Source of the DNA: an uncultured Prochlorococcus sp.
Lineage (GTDB): Bacteria > Cyanobacteriota > Cyanobacteriia > PCC-6307 > Cyanobiaceae
Assembly (NCBI GenBank): GCA_902634515.1
Contig: CACPKH010000006.1
Coordinates: 1-64,000 of the forward strand
Direction: 5' to 3'
DNA length: 64,000 nt
Positions 26,761 through 37,471 of this stretch are shown in pieces. A program made the position numbers and the translations under genes. The notes beneath the pieces were generated by a model. It worked only from the letters and a program-made list of their open reading frames with translations, had not been told where the DNA came from and did no database searches. Numbering within the stretch: the first letter of the stretch is position 1; each line of letters starts with the position of its first letter.

Positions 26761-28245
26761 GTGGCTAATTCATTGAAGAAAAATAAATTTGGTGCATTAA
26801 TTCAAGGGGGTTTTGGCGGACTGCTTGCTGGAACTTCTCTTCTTCAACCGAGTTGGGCTTTAATGCCTTTCTCACTTGCATTCCTTTTGGCGGCTAGCAA
26901 TTTCCCTTTAGCAGGTTCTATTTGGGGAGGAGTCGCAGTCTTAATAAGTCACTCATGGCTTTTGGGATTGCATCCTTTGACCTGGATTGGCGTACCGGAA
27001 TTACTTAGTCTCCCTATCGCAATCTTAATTTGGTTGCTTTGTGGATTTCTTGGATGTGTCCTTTGTGGTGGGTGGTGCTGGCTTGGACAAATTTCTTTTT
27101 TAGGGCAAGCAAAAAAGAAATCATTGAGAGCCAACTTTTTTCATACTTTGTTTATGTCGTCAGTATGGGGGCTTGCCGAGGTCGTTCTTGCACAGCTTCC
27201 TTTGTTTTGGATTGGAGTTGGTAATTCTTTGTTACCTAATGATAGGTGGCTGGCTGGTTTGGCTAGATGGTTTGGATCAGGAGGCTTGGTAATAGTTCAA
27301 TTTCTAATTGCTTGGTGGATATTGCAAACAACTCTTTATTTTCAGAGGCGAAAAAGCTGGCAAAAGATTTTTTCGGTTGGCTTAGTAACCATCTTCTTGG
27401 CTCATTGTCTTGGATGGTTTCTGTTGTTTAAGCAAAAAACTTTTGATAAGAAGCCCATCGCCCTTTGGCAGTCAGCAATCCCTACAAGAGAAAAATTTTC
27501 TGCGCAACAAATTTCTCTTACTCCGAAACTATTAATTGAAGCTTTAAAGAAAGGGAGTGAAATGGGTGCTTTGTTAATGGTTGCACCTGAAGGAACTATC
27601 AATATAAATCAGCCATTAATTTCTCCTGCTCCTATTCCTTTGCTTGCAGGAGGGTTTCGTTTGATTGAGGGAAGGCAAAGGAGTTCAATACTTTTCTTTG
27701 ATAAAAATCAGACTTCTTTTTCGACTGCTTTGGATAAGCATCGCTTAGTCCCTCTAGGAGAATGGGTTCCAAATTTAGGATTTACTTTTAATGGCCTATC
27801 TGCTTTAGGGGGACTTGAAGCAGGAGATCGGTCAAGATTCTTCTCCTGGGGAGGCCCGCCATTGGCTGGAGCAATTTGTTATGAATTAAGTGATGGACAT
27901 TCTTTGGCAGAGGCAATTAATCAAGGAGCAGAATGGATTTTAGCCATAGCAAATCTAGATCCATATCCATTGTCTCTTCAGAAGCAGTTTATTTCTTTGG
28001 CTCAGTTGAGAAGTATTGAAACAGGTAGAGATTTGGTTATTGCAGCAAATACTGGGCCTACAGCACTCATTGCAAATAATGGTGTAATTGCAAATGTGTT
28101 TCCCCCTTTTAGAGATGGTATAAGTATTGTTGAAGTGCAATTTTCTCAGGAGAGGACTGGCTATCTTGATTATGGGGAATTACCATTGCTTGGTTTTTTG
28201 ATCATTGCTTTCATTCAGCTATACCCTTTTCAAGATAAGAATTGA
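26761..28245 (+). CDS. lnt: Apolipoprotein N-acyltransferase
   Basis: A membrane enzyme that adds the third acyl chain to lipoproteins. It has about six helices in the first 230 residues, followed by a nitrilase-type domain. The triad is visible: Glu in APEGTINI, Lys in [14 protein letters not shown] and Cys in [10 protein letters not shown], as in E. coli Lnt. A final hydrophobic segment is near the C-terminus ([12 protein letters not shown]). 494 residues; GTG start at 26761. The 3' end is four bases from that of convergent mnmA. Lnt is not present in all cyanobacteria, so its retention in a reduced genome is notable. Confidence 0.93.
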   Translation: MANSLKKNKFGALIQGGFGGLLAGTSLLQPSWALMPFSLAFLLAASNFPLAGSIWGGVAVLISHSWLLGLHPLTWIGVPELLSLPIAILIWLLCGFLGCVLCGGWCWLGQISFLGQAKKKSLRANFFHTLFMSSVWGLAEVVLAQLPLFWIGVGNSLLPNDRWLAGLARWFGSGGLVIVQFLIAWWILQTTLYFQRRKSWQKIFSVGLVTIFLAHCLGWFLLFKQKTFDKKPIALWQSAIPTREKFSAQQISLTPKLLIEALKKGSEMGALLMVAPEGTININQPLISPAPIPLLAGGFRLIEGRQRSSILFFDKNQTSFSTALDKHRLVPLGEWVPNLGFTFNGLSALGGLEAGDRSRFFSWGGPPLAGAICYELSDGHSLAEAINQGAEWILAIANLDPYPLSLQKQFISLAQLRSIETGRDLVIAANTGPTALIANNGVIANVFPPFRDGISIVEVQFSQERTGYLDYGELPLLGFLIIAFIQLYPFQDKN

Positions 28246-28249
28246 TTTT

Positions 28250-29413
28250 TTAGAGATTATTATTGGATTGAATAATTCCTCCTCCAAGAACAACTTCTCC
28301 TGAATAGAAAACTGCTGCTTGGCCTGGAGAAATGGAAAATTGTTCATCTTTGAATTCAAGTAAACATCTATTAGGTCTTTGAGCCTTTTTATCTTTTTCA
28401 AGTGGCTCAATTGGTATTAGCCTTGCAATTATTGGTTTGCTTCTATATCTAACTTGAACTTCTAACAATATTGGTTCAATTGGCGCTGGGATAGAAACCC
28501 AATTAATTTCGCCTACTTCACATTGTGATTGCCCTGCTTCAGATCTTGGCGCAACTATAACTTTGTTTTCTGATGCTTCTATTGCTATGACATGCAGTGG
28601 CTCTTCCCAAGAGACCCCTAAACCTTTCCGTTGTCCAACTGTAAAATGTTGAATCCCTTCATGCTCCCCAAGCAATAAACCATTTTTATGGATAATTTTT
28701 CCTTTTTTTGGAGGTAGATAATTTTCTAGAAATGCCTTCATTGAGCCATGATGTTCAGCAAGGCAAAGGTCCTGGCTTTCTGGCTTGTTAGCAGTTCTAA
28801 GTTTATATTGATTTGCTTCATGACGAGTGTCTGTTTTTGTAAGTTCACCAAGTGGAAAGATTGTTTTACTAAGAACATCTTGGGAGAGGTCATAAAGGAA
28901 ATAGCTTTGATCTTTATTTGAATCAATACCTCTTAAAAGTTGATGCCTCTGAGAAGAATCATTGCCTGAGGAGGATTCCGCATATTTAATTCTTGCGTAA
29001 TGACCTGTTGCGATTCTTTCAACCGCAAGATTATTTTTTGCCCAGTTGATCATTGGTGAAAATTTAACTAGGCGATTGCATTTTGAACAAGGCAGAGGAG
29101 TAATACCATCCTTATATCCATTAACAATGCTTTCAATAATTTCTTTGTTGAAATTAGATCTCCCATCTAATACATGGTGAGGAATATTAAGCTGCTCACA
29201 AATCCCAGCAGCATCTATTAATCCATCTGAGCAACAGGACCCTTTCCCACTCATAAGCCATAACGTTAAGCCATGAACTTCCCATCCTGCCTCTACAAGA
29301 AGTGCAGCTGTTAAAGAGCTATCAACTCCACCAGATAGCCCCACTGCAATCTTCCCCTGACCATGCTTTTCTTTGAGCTCTGATAAAGCTTTTATATATC
29401 CGATAGAAGACAT
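28250..29413 (-). CDS. mnmA: tRNA-specific 2-thiouridylase MnmA
   Basis: Thiolates U34 of Glu, Gln and Lys tRNAs. The PP-loop [16 protein letters not shown] (about residues 24-39) activates the base with ATP. Catalytic cysteines lie in [12 protein letters not shown] and [26 protein letters not shown] and [12 protein letters not shown] complete the family pattern. I prefer the ATG at 29413 ([10 protein letters not shown]), because the in-frame ATG at 29452 would leave only two bases to the divergent nnr frame. Convergent with lnt. Confidence 0.94.
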   Translation of the reverse strand: MSSIGYIKALSELKEKHGQGKIAVGLSGGVDSSLTAALLVEAGWEVHGLTLWLMSGKGSCCSDGLIDAAGICEQLNIPHHVLDGRSNFNKEIIESIVNGYKDGITPLPCSKCNRLVKFSPMINWAKNNLAVERIATGHYARIKYAESSSGNDSSQRHQLLRGIDSNKDQSYFLYDLSQDVLSKTIFPLGELTKTDTRHEANQYKLRTANKPESQDLCLAEHHGSMKAFLENYLPPKKGKIIHKNGLLLGEHEGIQHFTVGQRKGLGVSWEEPLHVIAIEASENKVIVAPRSEAGQSQCEVGEINWVSIPAPIEPILLEVQVRYRSKPIIARLIPIEPLEKDKKAQRPNRCLLEFKDEQFSISPGQAAVFYSGEVVLGGGIIQSNNNL

Positions 29414-29496
29414 TCTTTGTTGATCATTTTTTTTGTAAGAAGTGATAGGCATTAGTGCACTTATTTCCCCATAGTGGAGTAATTCGCGAGGAAGTT

Positions 29497-31071
29497 TTGA
29501 CTTGGCCTAAGGCAGATAAGAATCACCTCATTGTCACATCTGCACAGATGAAAGAGTTTGAGGAGAAGATCTTTTCTAAAGGGATGCCAGTTGAGGCATT
29601 GATGGAAAAAGTTGGTTTAGGAATGCGAGATTGGATTTTAGAAAAGCCTGAATTATTGAATTCAGGAGTAGTTTTTCTTGTTGGACCAGGGCATAACGGT
29701 GGCGATGGACTTGTTTTAGCAAGGGAGCTTTACCTTGCTGGCGTTGAGGTTTCATTATGGTGTCCATTTCAAAATAAGAAAGAGTTAACGAAAAAGCATC
29801 TTGCCTATTGCAATTGGATTGGTATTCAACAATTGCAAAAAGCTCCAGATGTAATGAAGAACAACCTTTGGATTGATGCTTTATTTGGGATTGGTCAGAC
29901 TCGACCAATCCCAAATAATATTCAGCATCTTTTAGATTCTAGAGAACAAAAACAGCCTGGTAAATTGATAAGTCTTGATGTGCCTACAGGTATTTGTTCA
30001 GATACTGGGAGGCCTATTTGTAACTATGTTGCGACAGCTTCTTTTACTTTAACTGTTGGCTTATTTAAGCAAGGACTTTTGCAGGATATTGCTTTGCCTT
30101 ATGTAGGAAAATTGGTAAGAATCGATATTGGGCTGTCTCAACATTTTCTAAATGCAGAGTCTAAAGGTTTCCCTTTAAAATTAGCTCCAATGGACATACT
30201 CTCTTTACCTTTTCCTCGTCTAAAATCTAATTTAAATAAATATCAGCGAGGAAGGGTTCTTATATTGGCTGGAAGCGAACAATATCGTGGAGCTGCAATT
30301 TTGGCTTTGCAAGGTGCTATGGCTAGTGGTGTTGGCGCTATTAATACTGTTATTCCAGAAGTGGTCGCTGACTCTTTATTGCAAGTTACACCTGAAGTTG
30401 TAGTTAGTGGCTTTATAAAGACTTGTCCTAAGGGAAAGACATTACTAGGAAGTTCATTGGGCTTGCAAAAACTAGATCAATTTGACTCATTGTTAATTGG
30501 CCCTGGCTTGGGTCTTTCTGATGAGAAATGGTATGAATCAGAAAATCTGTTGGCAGACTTTAAGGGCTTATTAGTTTTAGATGCAGATGGAATTAATCGA
30601 CTAGCTCAAGCAGACCAAGGTTGGCAATGGTTGTTAAAACGCAAAGGACCAACTTGGATTACCCCTCATAAAAAGGAATTTGATCGGTTATTTCCTGAAT
30701 TAATTAATATGGATCCTTTTGAGGCTTCGTCTTTAGCTGCGCATAAAAGCAGAACAGTAATTTTGTTGAAGGGTGCCCATAGCTTGATTGCAGATGAATC
30801 AGGAGCAAAGTGGCAATTAACTGAAACCTCTAGTTTTTCGGCTCGTATTGGACTAGGGGATGTTTTGGCTGGTTTTGTTGCAGGTCTTGGTGCTATGAGT
30901 TTTTCTGGAGATAAAAACCTTGGTAGTAATTCATTGGCAATTGGTGCATTCCTTCATGCATTGGCAGCAAAAAATTGTTCTTATGGGACAAGTGCAAGCT
31001 TGATTGCGAATTTTTTAGGCGAATTGGTAAAGGACCTTCAAAGTGGCAAATGTCTTCAAAGACACATTTAA
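29497..31071 (+). CDS. nnr: Bifunctional NAD(P)H-hydrate repair enzyme (YjeF_N epimerase + carbohydrate-kinase-like dehydratase)
   Basis: Repairs hydrated NADH and NADPH. The N-terminal YjeF domain (about residues 10-215) has [16 protein letters not shown] and [10 protein letters not shown]. The C-terminal domain (about 235-520) has [47 protein letters not shown] and the catalytic [14 protein letters not shown]. Family homologues begin close to the LTWPKAD stretch, so I choose the TTG at 29497; a GTG at 29455 is also open. Divergent from mnmA. Confidence 0.92.
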   Translation: MTWPKADKNHLIVTSAQMKEFEEKIFSKGMPVEALMEKVGLGMRDWILEKPELLNSGVVFLVGPGHNGGDGLVLARELYLAGVEVSLWCPFQNKKELTKKHLAYCNWIGIQQLQKAPDVMKNNLWIDALFGIGQTRPIPNNIQHLLDSREQKQPGKLISLDVPTGICSDTGRPICNYVATASFTLTVGLFKQGLLQDIALPYVGKLVRIDIGLSQHFLNAESKGFPLKLAPMDILSLPFPRLKSNLNKYQRGRVLILAGSEQYRGAAILALQGAMASGVGAINTVIPEVVADSLLQVTPEVVVSGFIKTCPKGKTLLGSSLGLQKLDQFDSLLIGPGLGLSDEKWYESENLLADFKGLLVLDADGINRLAQADQGWQWLLKRKGPTWITPHKKEFDRLFPELINMDPFEASSLAAHKSRTVILLKGAHSLIADESGAKWQLTETSSFSARIGLGDVLAGFVAGLGAMSFSGDKNLGSNSLAIGAFLHALAAKNCSYGTSASLIANFLGELVKDLQSGKCLQRHI

Positions 31072-31202
31072 ATGTTCCAAATGATGGTTTTTTGCCAGAA
31101 ATGTTTACGTTTCCTAGCAAGAATCTGAAGGGTTTTTGAAGCATTGGCCACTTTTGCAATTTTCGTAGGAAAGTCAGTAGTAATAAATTTGGGGTAGAGA
31201 AA

Positions 31203-32144
31203 ATGGTTTCCTCAGCGCCCAAGTCAGCTGAATCACAAAAACGTCGCAACAGCGATCCAATTAGTTGGTACTTATCAACTATTGGAAGAGTCCCCCTTTT
31301 AACTCCTGCAGAGGAAATTGAGCTAGGTAATCAAGTTCAATTGATGATGGATTTAACAGAAGATGGAACAGTTGATGAAAAGACTAAAGATTTCACCTCA
31401 CATCAGAGAAGACTTATAAGAATTGGTAGGCGAGCAAAAGAAAGAATGATGAAAGCCAATCTGCGATTGGTCGTTAGTGTCGCAAAAAAATATCAAGGTA
31501 AAGGTTTAGAGCTTTTAGACCTTGTACAAGAAGGTTCTCTTGGCCTTGAAAGAGCTGTTGAGAAATTTGATCCGACTAGAGGGTATAAGTTTTCAACATA
31601 TGCATTTTGGTGGATTCGTCAAAGTATGACTCGTGCAATTGCATGCCAGTCAAGAACAATAAGATTACCTGTGCATTTGAGTGAAAGACTCGCCACTATT
31701 AGAAAAATCAGTTCTGAGTTAGCTCATAAATTAGGTGCAATGCCTAATAGAATTGAGCTTGCTGAAGCAATGGATATAGATGTTGAGGAACTTGATTCTA
31801 TTTTGAGACAAGCCCTTACTACTAGCAGTTTAGATGCCCCTGTAAATGGTGATGATGGTAGAAGTTTCTTAGGAGATTTAATAGCAGATGGATCTCAAGA
31901 AGAACCTTTAGACAAGGTTGAGCAAAGGATCCACCAAGAACAGCTTGGGCGTTGGCTTACTCACTTAAGTGAACAGGAACAGCATGTTTTAAAACTTAGA
32001 TTTGGACTAGAAGGTAATGAAAGGCATACCCTCGCTGAAATTGGAAGACTTTTGCAGGTCTCTCGAGAGCGAGTAAGACAAGTTGAATTGAAATCTTTAA
32101 GAAAACTTAGAAATCTAACTAGAAAACTTCCAAGCGGAATTTAA
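31203..32144 (+). CDS. RNA polymerase sigma factor, RpoD-like group 2
   Basis: A 313-residue sigma-70 protein without the long acidic N-terminus of the main sigma. Region 1.2 begins DPISWYLSTIGRVPLLTPAEEIELG. Region 2 has NLRLVVSVAKKYQGKGLELLDLVQEGSLGLERAVEKFDPTRGYKFSTYAFWWIRQSM, region 3 follows, and region 4 ends with TLAEIGRLLQVSRERVRQVE, the -35 reading helix. Marine picocyanobacteria carry several group 2 sigmas for stress or daily rhythm; I cannot tell which this is. It is convergent with pdhA, 23 bases apart. No anti-sigma gene is next to it. Confidence 0.93.
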   Translation: MVSSAPKSAESQKRRNSDPISWYLSTIGRVPLLTPAEEIELGNQVQLMMDLTEDGTVDEKTKDFTSHQRRLIRIGRRAKERMMKANLRLVVSVAKKYQGKGLELLDLVQEGSLGLERAVEKFDPTRGYKFSTYAFWWIRQSMTRAIACQSRTIRLPVHLSERLATIRKISSELAHKLGAMPNRIELAEAMDIDVEELDSILRQALTTSSLDAPVNGDDGRSFLGDLIADGSQEEPLDKVEQRIHQEQLGRWLTHLSEQEQHVLKLRFGLEGNERHTLAEIGRLLQVSRERVRQVELKSLRKLRNLTRKLPSGI

Positions 32145-32167
32145 AATTTATCTAAATCTTTGAAGAG

Positions 32168-33238
32168 TTAATCAGCCCAAATATATCTAGTTAATTCACT
32201 TGGATCAGGATCATTAGCACTTAGCGCATAATCAACTGCCTTATTTATCTCTTGATCGATTTCTTTCTCGATTGCCTTTAATTCATTCTTGCTAATTAAT
32301 TCATTACTTAGAATTATCTTCTCGAGAGTTTTTATGGGATCTCTTTTTGCCCAAAATTCTTTTTCTTCTTCAGATCTTAGTTCGTCTGGATCGGCTAAAG
32401 AGTGGCCTCTAAATCTATATGTAAGGCATTCTAGGAGGGTTGGCCCTTCTCCCGCTCTTGCTCTTTCAATTGCTCTTAAGGCAGCCTCTCTGACTGCAAG
32501 TACATCCATTCCGTCAACTTCTTCTCCTTTCATCCCAAAAGCATCAGCCTTTCTCCAAATTTCTGGATCACTAGTAGCTCGATCATGAGCCATCCCTATG
32601 GCCCATTTATTGTTTTCCACTACAAAAATAATTGGCAATTTCCAAAGCTGAGCCATATTCAAACATTCAAAGAATTGACCGTTATTGCATGTACCATCTC
32701 CAAAGAATGCCGCAGTTACTGAATCACTATCTTTGTCTTTTAGAGCATCTTTTTTGTAACGACTAGTAAAAGCAGATCCAAGAGCCACAGGTATGCCCTC
32801 TCCTATAAATGCATATCCACCTAGCAAATGATGCTCTTTTGAAAATAGATGCATTGACCCACCTCTGCCTTTGCTACAGCCTGTTTCTTTTCCAAATAGC
32901 TCGCTCATTACTTCTTTCGCAGGAACGCCTGCGCTTAGAGCATGCACGTGATCTCGGTAAGTACTGCAAAACCAATCATGCTTTAACTTCATTGCGCCTA
33001 TGACACCCGAACTAACAGCTTCTTGACCGTTATAAAGGTGAACAAAACCAAACATTTTTCCTCTGTAATACATTTCTGCGCATTTATCTTCAAATCTTCT
33101 ACCTAAGGTCATGTCCTTAAATAGTTTTAGAGCAGTTTCGCGATCGAGATTGCTTGATTCCCTTAGAGGGAGTTGATTTAGGCGTTCTGCATGCGAGCCT
33201 TGTGTCATAGGAAAATTTGTTTTTTGGGTTGTTGACAT
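32168..33238 (-). CDS. pdhA: Pyruvate dehydrogenase E1 component, alpha subunit
   Basis: Binds thiamine diphosphate and decarboxylates pyruvate in the complex that makes acetyl-CoA. The thiamine motif [17 protein letters not shown]...[11 protein letters not shown] is clear. [28 protein letters not shown] and the loop [15 protein letters not shown] are also typical. I prefer ATG at 33238; in-frame ATGs at 33268 and 33208 give 10 more or 10 fewer residues. The other subunits are not adjacent; E3 (lpdA) is at 22 kb. Genes of this complex are scattered in cyanobacteria. Confidence 0.95.
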   Translation of the reverse strand: MSTTQKTNFPMTQGSHAERLNQLPLRESSNLDRETALKLFKDMTLGRRFEDKCAEMYYRGKMFGFVHLYNGQEAVSSGVIGAMKLKHDWFCSTYRDHVHALSAGVPAKEVMSELFGKETGCSKGRGGSMHLFSKEHHLLGGYAFIGEGIPVALGSAFTSRYKKDALKDKDSDSVTAAFFGDGTCNNGQFFECLNMAQLWKLPIIFVVENNKWAIGMAHDRATSDPEIWRKADAFGMKGEEVDGMDVLAVREAALRAIERARAGEGPTLLECLTYRFRGHSLADPDELRSEEEKEFWAKRDPIKTLEKIILSNELISKNELKAIEKEIDQEINKAVDYALSANDPDPSELTRYIWAD

Positions 33239-33355
33239 GAGATTTTTTTGTACTTCAATCTTTTTCAATCCTTTTCAACTTTAAAGCTCAATGGAAGAAG
33301 AATGTGCAGAGATCTTTCATATGCCTAGAGTTTCTCTTTAATAGCTCATTGTTGC

Positions 33356-35470
33356 TTGGAACTCCCGATAGACCATTTTCGTTTGCTTGGAATCAGCCCC
33401 TCTGCTGATGCAGAGGAGGTACTTAGGTTCTTTCAGTTGAGATTGGATCGCATTCCTCATGAAGGATTTACTCCTGAAGTTATAGCCCAGCGTTCCGAAT
33501 TGTTACGGAGATCTGCTGATCTTCTTTGTGACAATGTTATGCGTCAGGAGTATGAATCAGCCTTATTGAGTGGGGCGGTTGGACTTGAATTCTCTACTAA
33601 TCGTGAAGTAGCAGGACTAATCCTCTTATGGGAAGGAGGAGCACCTTTTGAGGCGTTTAGACTTGCCAAGAAGTCTTTGAGGCCCCCTCAGGCCCCAGCT
33701 CTTGGGAGTGGTAGGGAATCTGACCTTACTTTGTTAGCAGCATTGTCATGCAGAGATGCTGCAGTTCAAGAGGAAGAACTAAGACATTACGCAAATGCTT
33801 CAGAGATATTGCAAGAAGGTATTCAGTTGCTTCAGAGAATGGGAAAGCTTCCTGAACAACGCAACATATTAGAAAGAGATTTAGAAGGATTATTGCCTTA
33901 TAGAATTCTTGATTTATTAAGCAGAGATTTATCTAATCCAAAATCACATGAAGAGGGTTTGAATTTATTGGATAGTTATGTTCTCAAGAGGGGAGGACTA
34001 GAAGGTACGAAAAAACTTAATGCATCTTTTGAATTAAATCAAAATGACTTTGAACTCTTTTTTCAACAAATAAGAACCTTTCTTACAGTACAAGAGCAAA
34101 TTGATTTGTTCATTGATTGGCAAAAAAGAGGTTCTTCAGATGCAGGATTTCTAGGAGCTCTTTCTTTAGTGGCATCAGGTTTTTATTGGAGAAAGCCAGA
34201 TGCCTTGCAAAAAGCCAGACGGCAATTTAACTCTTTGAATTTAGAAGGATTTGATCAGAAGCCTTTACTTGGATGTATTGACCTTTTGCTTGGCGATGTT
34301 CAACAATCCAAGGTTTCTTTTAGAAGTTGTAGTGATAATGGCTTAAAAGATTGGTTGAATAATTATCCTGGGGAGGAACTTGCTGCGCTTTGCGATTACT
34401 GTAGGAATTGGCTGCAAAATGATGTTTTAGTAGGGTTTAGAGATATTGATAGCCATCCAGTAGATTTAGAAGCTTGGTTTTCTGATAGAGATGTTCAGGA
34501 ATATATAGAAAAAATTGAAAGGGGAGGAGCATTGGGTTTTGCTAAAGCAGGCTTTTCTTTCCTTTCAGGAATTTCAACAGAAAAACCTTCTGTAAAAATT
34601 GAAAATGACTTCACTCAAGTAGATGAACTTTCTCTTGATTTTGATAAAGACAGTAAGAAACTTGATGAAGAGGATGATAAGAGTAAAGAAGCAGAAGATA
34701 GAGAAACTTTTAAAGAGATAGTTGTAAAATATAAAGACATATTAAGGACCTTCTTTGGCTCTTTAAAGACTCCTGCAGTGCCTTTAAGAATTCCTGAAAT
34801 TAAATTTATTTCATTTAGTTTTGTTATTTTATTTTTATTCTTGTCCGGGACTTCAATTGGTTTGCTTTTAATCAGGAATAGGTCTAATCAAGAAAAGATT
34901 AAAAGCTCGACAATTGATAAGCCTATAGAAAGTTTTTCTAATGATCAAGTTGAAGATTCATTAGTAAGTGTTTCTGGTGAGAACCTAGAAAAGACCGTAG
35001 AAATTCTTTCTAGCGATAAGGAGCAAATTAATGAATCTGATCAAGGATTTTCTTATGAATTGCCTATTAGATTTATTGCTTTAAAGGATAAAAGCCCATC
35101 TGAACAACAAATTAGAATGCTTATAAATTATTGGCTAAAGGGTAAATCAGATATTTTATCTGGAGTTAAAAACTCACAATTATCTATAGTTGCTAGACCT
35201 GTTCTTGTAAATATAGTCAATGATCAGAGAGAGAAAGATAAAGCTTTGGGAGAAAGGCAAATCATTAATGCTTATATAAAAAATTTAGAAATTGAGTCTC
35301 AAACTGAAAAAAGAATCTCTGTTAAAGTTGAGATTTCTTATAGAGATCAAAGATTAAATTCCTCTGATGAGATGATATCAGAGACAATTATTCCTTCTTT
35401 AAAATTAAAATATATAATAGGAAGAGAAAAGAAACTTTGGCAATTGGTTGATTTCTCAAGAGGAACCTAA
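33356..35470 (+). CDS. zipN: Cell division protein ZipN/Ftn2 (ARC6 homologue)
   Basis: A cyanobacterial and plastid-specific division factor that tethers FtsZ to the membrane. The N-terminal J-like domain begins DHFRLLGISPSADAEEVLRFF (about residues 6-26) and continues to ALLSG. A long helical middle follows, then an acidic linker (about 425-465), one membrane helix (about 482-506, FSFVILFLFLSGTSIGLLLI), a Ser-rich region and a C-terminal domain (about 575-700) on the other side, as in ARC6. Length 704 residues; TTG start at 33356. FtsZ is encoded at 8.8 kb and FtsQ at 10.1 kb. Confidence 0.92.
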   Translation: MELPIDHFRLLGISPSADAEEVLRFFQLRLDRIPHEGFTPEVIAQRSELLRRSADLLCDNVMRQEYESALLSGAVGLEFSTNREVAGLILLWEGGAPFEAFRLAKKSLRPPQAPALGSGRESDLTLLAALSCRDAAVQEEELRHYANASEILQEGIQLLQRMGKLPEQRNILERDLEGLLPYRILDLLSRDLSNPKSHEEGLNLLDSYVLKRGGLEGTKKLNASFELNQNDFELFFQQIRTFLTVQEQIDLFIDWQKRGSSDAGFLGALSLVASGFYWRKPDALQKARRQFNSLNLEGFDQKPLLGCIDLLLGDVQQSKVSFRSCSDNGLKDWLNNYPGEELAALCDYCRNWLQNDVLVGFRDIDSHPVDLEAWFSDRDVQEYIEKIERGGALGFAKAGFSFLSGISTEKPSVKIENDFTQVDELSLDFDKDSKKLDEEDDKSKEAEDRETFKEIVVKYKDILRTFFGSLKTPAVPLRIPEIKFISFSFVILFLFLSGTSIGLLLIRNRSNQEKIKSSTIDKPIESFSNDQVEDSLVSVSGENLEKTVEILSSDKEQINESDQGFSYELPIRFIALKDKSPSEQQIRMLINYWLKGKSDILSGVKNSQLSIVARPVLVNIVNDQREKDKALGERQIINAYIKNLEIESQTEKRISVKVEISYRDQRLNSSDEMISETIIPSLKLKYIIGREKKLWQLVDFSRGT

Positions 35471-35535
35471 ATATTGTTTAATAGTCATAACAGATTTTAA
35501 AGCTGTGATTACTTTGATTTGCCTTTTTTATTGAT

Positions 35536-36990
35536 ATGTTTGATGAACTCTCAGCCCGCTTTGAAGACGCAGTCAAAGGATTTAGAGGGGAAAACAAAAT
35601 TAGTGAAGAGAATGTTAGTGATGCGCTGAAAGAAGTTAGGCGTGCTCTACTTGAGGCAGATGTGAGTTTGTCTGTAGTAAAAGGTTTTATAGAAGAAGTT
35701 CGAGAGAAAGCTCTTGGGGCCGAAGTGGTTAGAGGCGTAAAGCCCGGGCAAAAGTTTGTAGAAGTTGTCCACCAACAATTGGTGGAAATTATGGGAGGAG
35801 CTAATTCGCCATTAGCTAATTCCAAAGAGAAGCCAACTGTTGTACTTATGGCAGGACTTCAAGGCGCTGGTAAAACAACTGCTACGGCAAAATTGGCTTT
35901 GCATCTTAAAGATCAAGGACGCAAAACATTGATGGTTGCTGCAGATATTTATAGACCAGCTGCAATTGAGCAATTAAGTACTTTGGGCGGCCAGATAGGA
36001 GTCGATGTTTTTAATTTAGGGAAAGAAACAAGTCCTGAAGAAATAGCAATTAAGGGACTTGAGAAGGCTAACGCAGAAGGATTTGACACTTTATTGGTAG
36101 ATACTGCGGGCAGATTGCAAATAGATAATCAAATGATGGATGAGATGGTGCGTATTCGTAAAGCAGTTGAGCCAGATGAAGTCTTATTAGTAGTTGATTC
36201 AATGATTGGTCAAGAAGCTGCTGATTTGACTAGAGCTTTTCATGAAAAAGTTGGTATTACCGGAGCGATTCTTACTAAATTAGATGGTGACTCTAGAGGA
36301 GGGGCCGCCCTTTCTATTAGAAGGATCAGTGGCCAGCCAATCAAATTTATTGGTACAGGTGAAAAAGTAGAAGCTCTGCAGCCTTTTCATCCTGAGAGGA
36401 TGGCTAGCAGAATATTAGGAATGGGAGATGTATTAACACTTGTTGAAAAAGCCCAAAAAGAAGTGGAGCTTGCAGATGCTGAAGAGATGCAAAGAAAGTT
36501 TCAGGAGGCCAGTTTTGATTTTTCAGATTTCGTTAAACAAATGAGGCTAATTAAACGAATGGGCTCATTAGGAGGATTAATGAAAATGATTCCTGGAATG
36601 AACAAAATTGACGATGGAATGATTAAAAGTGGTGAAGAACAATTAAAGAGGATTGAGGCAATGATTGCCTCTATGACCCCTGATGAGAGGAGTAAGCCAG
36701 AGTTGCTTTCAGCGCAACCTTCAAGGCGTCATCGAGTCGCTTCAGGGAGTGGGTATAAAACTGTTGATGTGGATAAAGTTTTGTCAGATTTTCAAAGGAT
36801 GCGCGGATTTATGAAACAAATGTCTAGCGGAGCAGGGATGCCAGGAATGGGAGGGATGCCAGGAATGGGAGGGATGCCAGGAATGGGAGGGATGCCAGGA
36901 ATAGGAGGTGGTCAAATGGGAGGCAGAGCTGGAAAAAATATCAAACGTCAGCGTCCTGCTAAGAAAAAGAAAGGTTTTGGAGACTTATGA
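35536..36990 (+). CDS. ffh: Signal recognition particle protein Ffh
   Basis: The SRP GTPase that binds signal peptides and the 4.5S RNA encoded at 8.7 kb. The 484 residues contain the N domain, the G domain with GLQGAGKTTATAKLA (about residues 106-120), DTAGRLQ, TKLDGDSRGGAAL and the M domain rich in Met (IKRMGSLGGLMKMIPGM). The tail has four GMPGMG repeats and a basic end (KNIKRQRPAKKKKGFG). The Gly-Met repeat is coded by an 18-base tandem repeat. rpsP follows 80 bases later. Confidence 0.97.
   Translation: MFDELSARFEDAVKGFRGENKISEENVSDALKEVRRALLEADVSLSVVKGFIEEVREKALGAEVVRGVKPGQKFVEVVHQQLVEIMGGANSPLANSKEKPTVVLMAGLQGAGKTTATAKLALHLKDQGRKTLMVAADIYRPAAIEQLSTLGGQIGVDVFNLGKETSPEEIAIKGLEKANAEGFDTLLVDTAGRLQIDNQMMDEMVRIRKAVEPDEVLLVVDSMIGQEAADLTRAFHEKVGITGAILTKLDGDSRGGAALSIRRISGQPIKFIGTGEKVEALQPFHPERMASRILGMGDVLTLVEKAQKEVELADAEEMQRKFQEASFDFSDFVKQMRLIKRMGSLGGLMKMIPGMNKIDDGMIKSGEEQLKRIEAMIASMTPDERSKPELLSAQPSRRHRVASGSGYKTVDVDKVLSDFQRMRGFMKQMSSGAGMPGMGGMPGMGGMPGMGGMPGIGGGQMGGRAGKNIKRQRPAKKKKGFGDL
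36835..36906 (+). repeat. Four 18-base tandem repeats inside ffh
   Basis: The unit GGGATGCCAGGAATGGGA is repeated at 36835, 36853, 36871 and 36889. The first three copies are identical and the fourth has one change (ATGGGA to ATAGGA). Each codes GMPGMG or, in the last copy, GMPGIG, so a copy gain or loss keeps the frame. It lies in the flexible Met-rich tail of Ffh. Confidence 0.95.
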
Positions 36991-37070
36991 ACCCTCAAAG
37001 AGTTAAGATAATAGTTTGGCAGGTGTTAAACATGCCTTTAATCACATTCAACATTAAAAGCTAATTCAAG

Positions 37071-37463
37071 ATGATCAAGCTCCGCCTGAAGAGGTTTGGG
37101 AAGAAGAGAGAAGCTAGCTTTCGTTTAGTAGCTTGTAATAGTACCTCTCGTCGAGATGGCAGACCTTTGCAGGAATTGGGTTTTTATAATCCAAGAACTA
37201 AAGAAACAAGGCTTGATACTGAAGCCATTAGGTCGCGATTAAGCCAAGGAGCTCAGCCTACAGATGCAGTAAGAACTCTTTTAGAAAAAGGTGGGCTAAT
37301 TGAAAAAACTGTAAGGGCTGCAGAAATCATTGGTAAAGCTAAGCAACAAGCTGAAAGGGTAAAAGCTTCAAAAGATGAAAAGGTTAAAAAGTCAAATGAA
37401 AAGAAACAAGAATCTAAGTCTGCAGAACCAGAAACAGACTCTGAAAGTGAAGCTTCAGCTTAA
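37071..37463 (+). CDS. rpsP: 30S ribosomal protein bS16
   Basis: A 130-residue small-subunit protein with the bS16 opening [20 protein letters not shown] and the segment [17 protein letters not shown]. The core ends about residue 80. The last 45 residues are a charged tail rich in Lys, Glu and Ser ([21 protein letters not shown]), longer than in most bacteria and probably disordered. It lies between ffh and the phoH-like gene; in many bacteria ffh, rpsP and trmD cluster, and trmD is at 40.8 kb here. Confidence 0.96.
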   Translation: MIKLRLKRFGKKREASFRLVACNSTSRRDGRPLQELGFYNPRTKETRLDTEAIRSRLSQGAQPTDAVRTLLEKGGLIEKTVRAAEIIGKAKQQAERVKASKDEKVKKSNEKKQESKSAEPETDSESEASA

Positions 37464-37471
37464 AAAGCTTT

